DNA of 64,000 bases from Hofstenia miamia (lineage: Eukaryota > Xenacoelomorpha > Acoela). Position 1 is the first letter of the stretch, and each line of letters starts with the position of its first letter. A program made the translations under genes and the position numbers. Under the pieces are notes generated by a model that was not told where the DNA came from, did not search any database, and worked only from the letters and a program-made list of their open reading frames with translations. Location: NCBI GenBank assembly GCA_004352715.1, contig SCFE01000030.1:329110-393109 (forward strand), given 5' to 3'. This document shows, piece by piece, positions 11,899-20,890 of the stretch.

Positions 11899-13022
11899 TT
11901 TTAAATATTGTTTTTTAATATTTTCCCGTAAATATGAAATAGATTTTGACATTCAATGAAAAAATGCTTTTATATTTTGTCGATGTTTGTAATGATTTGC
12001 TTATAAATTTTCCTTCAAAATATTTTGAATTGTCTCAGATTTACTTCCTTCCAAATTTATAAATTTTTTATATAAAAGGGAACACAATTTTAATTTAGTG
12101 TATTCTGTATTCTCTTGTTGATTTTCGGCATTTTGAATTTGAATCCTATACTATGCAATTATTAGGATGATCCTATTATATGAATTTTTTCTGTTTTTAA
12201 AATCAACGTAATCTAATAATATTGAATGTGTTTTTTCAAATAGAAGTATGCATTGAAGTCTATAAATATATTTAAGAAATAAAGTACTCAATTTTAGCTT
12301 TAAAATGGACCCCAGTTGTAGTTTGATGTGAAATTAACATTGCTAAACACAACATTTCACATAGTTAGACAAGTCCTATCCTCGTATTTTCTCAAACAAA
12401 CAGTTTTCGATCTTTCAAACGTAATATCTTGAAAGCGATTGGTCATATTCCCGTGAAACTGCATGATTGACAAACTTACTCTTGCTTATGAGATCTAGCC
12501 CTTTTATGAACTTAGCAATAAAGGGCAAACAATTTGAGCCCAAAACGTTCTATAAATGATAAAAATATATTTTTGTAAGAAATTTGTAGTGTTGGCTTTT
12601 AAATGGCTAGAGCACTTATAATATATCTACAACAAACAAACAATTCATTCATTTTGATAATAACCTTAAGATAGTGTTGTCGAAATTGCTTAAAATAAAA
12701 CACAAGGATACAGTTTTATTGGGTAAGAGGACTCTTAAGTAACTTGTCATAAAATACATCAAACAGGCAATGTCATATATTGCAATTGCTTCATTGACGG
12801 TTTCGTCACAGTTATTCTTTGGTCTGGCACAATTGAGGAAATCCTGATTTAATAATTTCAAGTATTAAATTTGCGGGCAGTGGTGAACATTTTATTTCAT
12901 TTATAATATTGTAAAATATTCGTTAACCCTCATTCAACATTTCTGTTATATTTACTATGCAATAGTATACTTTGAGGATATTTTGTTTTCGTTCAACTAA
13001 TGGGTTTGTGCTGTTTTAGTCA
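11899..13022 (+). other. DCAKD 3'UTR and intergenic spacer
   Basis: No coding signal is seen. A possible poly(A) signal AATAAA lies at 12278-12283, 380 bases after the DCAKD stop. At the end of the spacer CTGTTTTAG|TCA is a strong 3' splice site only 3 bases before the peroxiredoxin ATG. Confidence 0.4.
13006..13022 (+). promoter_or_regulatory. 3' splice site 3 bases before the peroxiredoxin start
   Basis: The sequence TGTGCTGTTTTAG|TCA|ATG places an acceptor AG at about 13018-13019. A 5'UTR this short after an acceptor means a spliced leader or a 5'UTR intron. The same arrangement (14 bases) precedes the neighbouring DCAKD start. Confidence 0.55.
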
Positions 13023-13145
13023 ATGTTTGAATTTCGTTCCCTTCTGTTTCTATTGCTCTGTGCATTTTGCTTTGCTTCTATTGCTAAAGTATCCGAACCA
13101 GCACCTGATTGGACAGCTACTGCCGTAATCAATCTTGATTTTAAG
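13023..13145 (+). CDS. PRDX4: Peroxiredoxin exon 1 (signal peptide)
   Basis: This exon encodes 41 residues: a signal peptide and the N-terminal strand [14 protein letters not shown]. The donor is AAG|GTAATT in phase 0. It is too short to stand out as an ORF and is identified by its fit to exon 2 and to the family N-terminus. Confidence 0.93.
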
Positions 13146-16100
13146 GTAATTGTTACAATGAATTATGTAATTATAGTATATCAGTAATATTTAGCTGGAA
13201 ACATTTTTATTGACTTTCACCCTTTTCCGTGTGGAATTATATTTTGATAATCTTCTCATCTGTGTGTATTTTTATGTTATTTTCGATTACTTAAAACGCT
13301 TCTTTTGTCAATCCATATGGTATTATATTCATCCTTTGTATACAATCATTGATTCATCAGCAGAAAGCTCTTGAAATGTGAAAGAGGAGGCTGACAAATA
13401 CGCACAAGCTTTTCAAGAAGCGGCTTAATCTTATTTATTCTATTAGCGCTAGTAGGATAAGTCTAGCAAACATGTAGAGTTGTGTGATACAACAACATGA
13501 ATCAGTTGCCGTTTTTACGTCAAGTAAATCTGCCTAGAAGGAAGTCGAACAATGCACATGTTCACAAAAACTCGAAGAAATCAGGTAAACTTTTTGCAAT
13601 CAGTCACTCTCCAGTCTTTCAATCTTGATTGCGGTAAAACTTCTTCCTTACTGATTTTTTGTCGGGGTATCGATTCAGCTCATCAACAATATCTTGAATA
13701 ATTTCATCTTCAAAAAATAATCAGTGTGGCTATCACACTTCTCACCATGTCTAGGTCCACTCGGATCTCTGAGATGTAACGTCTGTCCAATCGTCCGTAG
13801 AGGTACGATCACAAGAAGTCGCAGGCGTAGTTCTACTTGTTCTTGGAGTCTTTGCCAGATGAAGCTCCGTCACCAACAAAGTTGATGTCAGATTTTTCTG
13901 ATTTTGAATCAGTTTGAGTTATTATGAAATCCATTGCCACCTCCTGTAAGATTAAGCGACGAGGCATGCCTAAGAGTAGTCGATGAATATTAGTAGTCAC
14001 CTGTTTGTCCTTTAAATCACTGTCGAAACTACCTTATTCAATTTTTATTCATCCGTTATTTTTTTGCAACAGCTACTGAATGATGACGCAATTCAAGGAA
14101 AATAGCGCACTGTCTCTATCAGTAGAGAAAGTTATGACTGAATTTGATTGATTCAAAGACAGGTGGTGTCACACCGATCTGTTGTCTAAGAAGAAAGAGC
14201 AAAGTGCTGATAAAAATGACGATAATTGCAAAGGCATATACCTTCCTACAACTTTATCTCTTGTCAATCGCTAGGTGTATATATCCGCCTACGGAATGGA
14301 GAGAATTAAAGGAAAAAAATTACACTCATTATGCAAAAAATTAAGCTCATTATACAAAACATAACAGGAAGTTTTATTCATGCAAGCATCAATATTTGAA
14401 CATGTTTACCTGATTTCTTCTAGTTTTGTTTATTAACTCAGTCATTGAACTGAACTTCTGGAGATATGCATGATGTCACCCAAGCCTCGAGCCTTGTAAC
14501 ATGCAGTAGCAGCTTGCAATTTTTGCACAACAGACACTCCGAACGAATGAATGAATTGAAAGTTTGAATAATTTGATGCAGTATTTTAACGCTAATGGTT
14601 ACTGCGTGTCCCAAATTTAATCCATGTATAAGAAAATGCTAAGAGGGCTTCAAGTTCGATCTTTAAGCTAATTAAGATCCCTGCGCCCAATCCCGACCTT
14701 GCTTCAAAGGAAAACTCGCTCAATTTTTAAATGCAAGAGCAACTTTCCAATGCCTATTATTTTAAGGTACGATTCCCGCTTTCTGTCCGTAGCATTCACC
14801 ACTGAACATTGAGACTTATTGTACGAGTTCATCCAAACAATTCCACAGAAGGAATCTCATGCAGCAGCTGATAGCTGCAGCGCCATAGAGAAATCTGAAA
14901 TTAAGATTCAATTTGGATTTATATCGCAATTTTCTTTTTTGCAGCATGCGTACTCCAGTTACTGATTTTGGAAAAACAAAGGAAACGATTCGCATGCTAT
15001 CAAACAACCCATTACTTCTGCTTAAGAATTGCACACGTTTACTCAAGTGAAGTCAATATTACAATTTCATTTGATATTGCAGGTTTCAATTTTGCATAGG
15101 CGACAAGCCTCAATGTTGAAATACATTTTTTAGTTCTAAATATATTTTTTGCAGATCGTCCGACCTTCTGCGAGGAAACTATACAAATCTCATTTTTAAG
15201 ATACAATAAATCTCGTTGGCTCGTTCCTCATTTTCTAACTTTTTTTAACTTTCCTAGTTAACAACCTAAGTATCCTTATGCTTTTTATGAACAAAAGATA
15301 AATACATCTAAATTATTAAAATAATGCCGTTTTGCTGTGAAAAATGCCGAAAATTTTTCCCGGTAATAGCTGAAAATACAAGGTGTTCTCTTGGTGTTAG
15401 CATGTAAGTATTAATAAACAAATGATTTCTTTAATGCAATTTATTTTAAAAAATCGAGTTTGTCGATAAGTGGACCATATTTTAAGTTGCGTTTGAATGA
15501 CGGTTAAACTAAACTGATTTAGCGGATAACTTGTTAGATTTAAATATTACTATTACCATTGTTTTTCACTATCTTTTCAATTCATGTCACACTCTATACA
15601 TTATTTAAAAATTGTTTAGGAAATCAGCTTATCTGATTATGCCGGTCGTTACTTAGTAATCTTATTTTACCCATTGGACTTTACGTTTGTCTGTCCCACA
15701 GAAGTTTTAGCATTCAATGACAGAATGAAAGATTTTGAAGCTATCAATACTGCAGTTGTGGCGGTTTCTGTAGATTCTCATTTTGTTCACCATGCTTGGG
15801 TTCGAACTCCTCGCAAGGAAGGCGGTCTTGGAAATGATGTAATTTTACATTTTTGATTATAATTTTGAATTTTCATTTAAATAATTCATGTTTTTGTTTG
15901 GTTAGGTAGTTTGACAAACTGAACAAATTAATTAATTTTAATGAAGGCAGTATTGTAGTCTGAGGGTTTTCCTACTAATTCGCAATCTGGTCACTTCGTT
16001 GCAAAGAAATAAATTTCGCAATAATGAATTTATCCATTATCTTTTCGTTTGGATATTGTGAAGTGGAAAATTGAACATCACCATAGAAGTGCGAAGTTTT

Positions 16101-18304
16101 TTATTAAAGCCAGCAGATCATATGACAATTTGCTAAACATTGTTGCAATAGCAACTCAATTTCCTTTCTTATAATGAATAAAAATAATGTACAATAAATA
16201 AGCGCATTTTTATATTGATTCGTAGTATAATTCGCAAGATCTCTAAATATAATTTTCAAGCTTGGGCGAAAATTTATCAATTGGCAACACGTCTAATTAC
16301 TGTGCTAATGAATATAGTGTAAAAGAGTGTTTCTGTGTTGCCTGAAAACTCAAAATTCTTGATTGAACTGCATTATACAAACCTGGAGATTCCTAGAAAT
16401 GTTATTTTTTGCGTCCAGTGTTTTTTACTTGTCTGCACGTATATATTCTTCGGGCTGGGGCGACTTATCTTGTGTACTCGTACACGTCATTGTCCTCTAC
16501 TAACTATAAATTTGATTGTGTGTGTGTGTGGCCTTTTCCGGGTCTATATATGATTCTATCCCCAGCAAGAAGTCACAAACAACATTTACATGCAACGGCT
16601 ATGCTAACTTTTTGAGAGTATCGCGAGGCGTTTTTGTAATGTAAAGTATTTTGTCAATGTATAGTTATAATGAGAAATGTGTGTTTCATTGTGCCACTGC
16701 ATTGAAAAAACACTTGAAGATTTCCATTACTCATTCGGTTATTTCATTTCTTTTCTGACATGCTCGTAACTCTAGCTGATATGAATTCTCACGCACAGAT
16801 CGCTATAACACTTGCCGAATCCATATTTTTGCGAGAACTTCAATTGCCTAAGTTCACAACTATCGATATGTTCAATCTATTTTTCATATGCTTTTGTTGT
16901 TAGTTCTAAGTCTGATTTCACAGCATATCTATAATTTCGAACGAATTCTTCCATTTCGTGCATGCTTGGAAGCCAAAACGTCTACTAAAGTCTATTTAGT
17001 ATTGAATTTATGCACGCGTTTCATTAAATCAAAATGTAATATTCGATTGTTCCAATCTAAAATGTGTATTTTGATACCTTATTGTCACAATTTTTCTCTC
17101 GATAGGGTGCAATTCCACATGACTCAAACGAATAGGAAAACTTTGCAATCACGAAAAAGTTAATTGAGTAGTGATTCCATAAAACCGAACTGGTTAGTTA
17201 TACGATATATTTCAAATTTTCAATAAGTGAACTTTATGCATAAACATACACGAAACATGCTATAAAATATATTACATGTAGTTTTGAAGAAAAACTTAGT
17301 TGCTGAAAATATTTAGTAACAATGTGTATTTGCCTCATAAGTTTTGTTAGAACTCGAAATCAAGCATTTTTCCTAAAATTATACTGGCCGCGATAAAAAT
17401 TGTGTATCTGAATGAAACATGCATTTGTTTTTACTAAAAGGATTTGGTGTTTCCTAATATCATTATCCAATATTTGCATTCATTTTATAATTGATGTTCA
17501 TTATTATTAATATATAACTTTCCTTTAATAAGTGTACAAAATAAGTTGGACTAGCTATTATCAAACGTTAGTTATATATGCATGTTACAGTTAAATCTAT
17601 TGCATCAAATTACAATAAAAAATTGAAATTAAAATTAAACGTCCATCCTGGTAAAGAGAAAAATATCTTTTGGTCTCTGTGGATCCAATATCCGTACAGG
17701 ATTTAACATGTTAGAAAAAGCAGACTTTTGATGTTCCAAGCAAATTAACGTCTACTGCAAATTTTCTGATTATTCGCTATGCAATTTATAAAATATGTAT
17801 ATTATCATCATACCGAATTTTCTTGTTAAACTCAGCCCACAGCAATCGAAGTCAGAGAGTGTACAAACTTGAACGTAAGGGCAAATAATTCTAAGGTTGG
17901 TATATAATATAATTTTTGTTTTTGCACTGTGCAGAATATAGTTTGATATATTTTATAATATTGAAAATGTGAATTAGTTAACATTGAATATTTAGGTTAA
18001 ATTGCCGTTAATCTCTGATCTCAGTCATAACATGTCAAAGGCTTACGGTGTATATCTTGAAGGTGCTGGACACTCACTTCGAGGCCTATTTATTATTGAT
18101 AAAAAACAAATTTTGCGTCAAAGCACTATTAATGATATTCCTGTAGGCAGAAGCGTTGATGAGACTTTGCGCTTAATTCAAGCGTTTCAACACACTGATA
18201 TGTATGGGGATGTCTGTCCTGCAGAGTGGAGACCTGGTTCTGATACTATTGATCCACATCCAGATCACAAGTTGAAGTACTTTAAAAAGAAAAACGACTT
18301 GTGA
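13023..18304 (+). CDS. PRDX4: Secretory typical 2-Cys peroxiredoxin (PRDX4-like), 3 exons
   Basis: This is a thiol peroxidase that reduces H2O2, normally as a disulfide-linked dimer/decamer, here routed to the ER or outside. The exons are 13023-13145, 15620-15838 and 17996-18304, all joined in phase 0, giving 216 residues. Residues 1-21 ([20 protein letters not shown]) are a signal peptide. The peroxidatic site is [11 protein letters not shown] (C66) with the catalytic Pro/Thr, and the resolving cysteine is GDVCPAEW (C188). GGLG (109-112) and YF (209-210), the motifs that make 2-Cys enzymes prone to overoxidation, are both present. The signal peptide and [10 protein letters not shown] start favour PRDX4 over cytosolic PRDX1/2. 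The last four residues are KNDL, resembling an ER-retrieval signal. Introns of 2.5 and 2.2 kb contain repeats. Confidence 0.96.
13600..13960 (-). pseudogene. piggyBac-type transposase N-terminal remnant
   Basis: On the minus strand an acidic/serine-rich stretch ([16 protein letters not shown] near 13930) leads through frameshifts to [16 protein letters not shown] and [18 protein letters not shown] (about 13745-13675). This matches the piggyBac/PGBD DDE-domain start (GP....DYF.LFF.DE.I..IV.ETNRYA). Multiple stops show it is dead. Its 3' part is not recognisable, and no TTAA-flanked termini were found. It lies in peroxiredoxin intron 1, antisense. Confidence 0.5.
14945..15210 (+). other. Candidate small nested two-exon ORF
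   Basis: A strong acceptor (TTTTCTTTTTTGCAG) is followed by C and ATG at 14946, then about 33 codons starting [12 protein letters not shown] and a donor CAA|GTGAAG at 15047. After 108 bases a second strong acceptor (ATTTTTTGCAG|ATCG) opens at 15155, and a short frame runs into TAA overlapping an AATAAA. No family is recognised. It may be chance, an alternative peroxiredoxin exon, or a tiny nested gene. Confidence 0.2.
15324..15403 (+). other. Cysteine-rich exon-like ORF with perfect splice donor
   Basis: ATG at 15324 opens [20 protein letters not shown] with a CC..C cluster and runs to AGCAT|GTAAGT, a consensus donor. The sequence shows no clear acceptor for it, so it would be a first exon if real. 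It could be an alternative start within peroxiredoxin intron 1, or chance. Confidence 0.15.
15620..15838 (+). CDS. PRDX4: Peroxiredoxin exon 2 (peroxidatic cysteine)
   Basis: The acceptor is TTTAG|GAAATC and the donor GGAAATGAT|GTAATT. It encodes 73 residues [20 protein letters not shown] through the FVCPTE active site to [16 protein letters not shown]. Confidence 0.96.
15839..17995. other. Peroxiredoxin intron 2, non-coding
   Basis: A+T-rich intron. The ORFs at 16335-16615 and 16888-17163 have no recognisable domain and include a TG microsatellite near 16520. I see no mobile-element border. Confidence 0.5.
17996..18304 (+). CDS. PRDX4: Peroxiredoxin exon 3 (resolving cysteine)
   Basis: The acceptor is TATTTAG|GTTAAA. 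It encodes [20 protein letters not shown] through [11 protein letters not shown], the resolving-Cys motif DVCPAEW and the YF motif, ending KKKNDL and TGA at 18302-18304. Confidence 0.96.
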   Translation, partial: VKLPLISDLSHNMSKAYGVYLEGAGHSLRGLFIIDKKQILRQSTINDIPVGRSVDETLRLIQAFQHTDMYGDVCPAEWRPGSDTIDPHPDHKLKYFKKKNDL

Positions 18305-18570
18305 TTCCATTATTTATTTAACGTGGTTGATCTAATCAACTCTTTATTTGTATATTTAAGTTGAACTATTTATATACTTTTATGAAGTTTTGACACATTT
18401 TGTATATATTCTAATTTTGTTTGTTGCAAACATTCTGCGAAATATTCATTTATGTCCTTTAAGTTAGAATAAATTCGATTCGGAATGTTTCGGTGATTGG
18501 CCAAATATCCACTGAAGTTAATCTTTGAACGAAACGCAAAGTTGTAAACTATTCTGCGGGTCTGCGAAGG
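18305..18570 (+). other. Peroxiredoxin 3'UTR with candidate poly(A) signal
   Basis: AATAAA lies at 18468-18473, 164 bases after the stop codon, a normal 3'UTR length. A minus-strand ORF across 18370-18672 reads through this and the adjacent MITE and is not a gene. Confidence 0.4.
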
Positions 18571-18801
18571 CATGTCATCTGGGGCGTACCCAGGATTTTC
18601 TGACGGGGACATCATCGTTATTACCCAATTTTTGAAAATATTGAGAAAATAGACCCTAAAAATGCATTTCACGATCCTACATTTTAAATTTTTCGATTTT
18701 TACGAATTTTTTTTGATTTATCCAGTCAAAATCAAATTTGGAAACCTGACGGGAGGCATACCACCATGTCTCCCCACTCTGCGTACGCCACTGCATGTCA
18801 T
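18571..18801. mobile_element. hAT-type MITE (GGCGTACGC family) with 8-bp target duplication
   Basis: The body is 18579-18793 (215 bp). The right end read outward is CAGTGGCGTACGCAGAG and the left end CTGGGGCGTACCCAGG, diverged terminal inverted repeats. The octamer CATGTCAT flanks it on both sides (18571-18578 and 18794-18801). It has no coding capacity. A relative end (GCGTACGCCCATG) occurs near 55935. Confidence 0.85.
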
Positions 18802-20279
18802 TATATTGGTAATACAAATATCGAAAATTTGAAAACACCACATGATAGAACAATGTCTGCTCTCTTATTTACTATTTAAACTCCGTTATAGACTGGAGAA
18901 TTTGAAAGTTTTTTAGAATATTTAATCTTTCATCGAAAAATATTTAATTCTAGAAATAAATATTTTTTAGCACAAATGTTTACATTTTATGTGAGCACAT
19001 CTACCCATGGTCAAAATTCTTCTAAATTGTGGGCAAAATTTTCACTTTCGATAATGAAAATTACATAAAGCTAAGAGCAAAATTCTGAGCTTTTAAATCT
19101 GAAGTGCCCCAAACCCCTCTTATGCTAGCCACTTTTCTGCTTTCTCAAATTAGCCTACATTGACATTTCTGAACTTATATTCTTCAAACTTGTTTGCATT
19201 CATCTCTTTGTTTCAATTACTAGACTACAAAACTATTCAATGAGTACATTTTTTGGCTCTTCTGTTGTCTCTGTAATTCCTTCAAATATTTGAGCATGTT
19301 GCAATTGATCCGAACGCAATATAATGTTATGCTAATATTTTCACATAGTTATCCTGTCTTTCCGCTCAATTGACAAATTTACAGTACATTCTCTGCAAGC
19401 TGATATCGGATTTTTCTCACTGCTCATCGTAATCTATATCACTGATTGCTTTAAATGCAGATTTGAAATTGGATACAATTGTTATTGTACCAGAATCCTA
19501 CTAAAGCATAAATTGTAAGAAATTTTAATTTCAGTTGAGTTTGTATGGTTAACCAATATCTTCGAAGTAATATTTCGTTGTGTGCTTGTCAACTTGTAAT
19601 CATGATCTCTGATTTTCATTTGAATATACCAAAATGTGCCTATAAAACAATTTGATTTAAGTATTGGAAGCACGTAAATAGCATTTTAAGTGTTTTTACT
19701 ATTACGGTATTTTGTTATCCTTGATATTTACACATGACCCATACCTAGATCTCAGTGCTGTACCAATGACAATTTTCTCGTTAATCGTTCTCATCTTGGT
19801 GTTTATATTTTGTTACGCCCTCACAAGTCAAGATGGATTTATTTTTTGTTGAATAACGCATTATAGCCATATTTTTAAAAATTCCATAAAATGTTAGGGG
19901 ACAAATGCGCTAATTCACCCGTTACTAAAAGCTGCTTAGAATGCCGCTTACTTTTGACGACGTTTATATTAGCGTTTTGTCAGATGCATAGCATTGAAAA
20001 ATGTCACGTATTTGACTGCTAGATTTAAGCAATTTTATATTTTTCTATTATATGAAAGGACGTTTTCTGCACTAAAGAATATTGCTGAAATATACAGTAT
20101 AGATAAATGCTTCTTAAACTATTTTAGAATTCTTGGTTTTAATAAAAACAGACTAAAACAACAACAATTTATTTCTTATAAAGCGCATAACTAAAAAATA
20201 CTCTCATGTGCTAAAAAATTTATAAACGTCAAATGTTTAGGTCGCTTGTTTGCAGTATAAATAATTCATACTTCAACTT
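18802..20279. other. Non-coding stretch
   Basis: Only short spurious ORFs (about 19482-19673, 19994-20194). No gene or repeat border is seen. Confidence 0.5.
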
Positions 20280-20890
20280 CTTGAATTTATAGACACGTTT
20301 CATTTCTCAAATCCACTGGTAGCGAGTTAAACAGTGTAGGGCCACACACAGCGAAAGAGTGATATGCCACAGATTTTGATCTCGGAATAATCGCCTTGTT
20401 TCTCATCGTTCATGAATTAACGTGAATTGATACCAGTTGTACAAGATAGTTCGGAGCCAATCCATTCATGCATTTCCACATTAACAGACATATTTTATAT
20501 TTAATTCGATAGTCTATTTTGAGCCAATGGAGTTGATGTATAGCACGGCTGATATGTGCAAATTTACCTAGACAAATCTCGCACATCTGTTTTGCACGCA
20601 CTACAGTTTGCGTAGGGCCTTGTTTCTTACACCATATAGACAGTCGTTCATAAAGTCTAATTTAGATAGAATTAATGATCGCACAATGTTTGCACGTAAT
20701 TCAGCATTTAAGTACTTCTGTATGCGATATAGATTTCTCAGCGAAAAGTTCGAGTATCTAACTAATTTAGAAATATGAGTATCCATTGACAGATCAGAAT
20801 CAAGATATAATCCGAGATCCCTTATCTTGCTCCGATCGGTTTCTTGACATCGTTGATTAGAATTGTCACCATTTAGACATTGATAAGCCC
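20280..20890 (-). mobile_element. LINE ORF2 3' fragment (CR1/L2-like)
   Basis: Reading on the minus strand from 20880: IRDLGLYLDSDLSMDTHISK, then RNLYRIQKYLNAELRANIVR and LILSKLDFMNDCLYGV, QMCEICLGKFAHISRAIHQL, HWLKIDYRIKYKICLLMWKC and MNGLAPNYL. A frame-shifted end reads CGPTLFNSLPVDLRNE. These are the post-RT blocks of CR1/L2/Jockey LINEs (LGV.LDS.L....H, LVLS.LDYCN.LLYG, HWLPV..RI.FK...L.YK.LNG.AP.YL, GP.LWNSLP..LR). There are several stops and frameshifts, and the 5' part is missing. Confidence 0.85.

Larger units (their letters stand above)
13146..15619 (+). other. Peroxiredoxin intron 1
   Basis: This 2.5-kb intron contains the piggyBac remnant, a short inverted match (GAAGAAATCAGGTAAAC at about 13572 and its complement near 14400), and two exon-like small ORFs at 14945-15046 and 15324-15403. 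Otherwise I see nothing coding. Confidence 0.6.

Noticed and set aside
15795-15815. GGGTTCGAACTCC resembling a tRNA T-arm
   Set aside because: It is within peroxiredoxin exon 2 coding sequence and no tRNA body surrounds it. No tRNA or rRNA gene was found in the window.
16335-16615. Overlapping plus-strand ORFs in peroxiredoxin intron 2
   Set aside because: Low-complexity TG-rich content and no conserved motif.
18370-18672. Minus-strand 100-residue ORF
   Set aside because: It reads through the peroxiredoxin 3'UTR and into a MITE whose borders are fixed by an 8-bp duplication.
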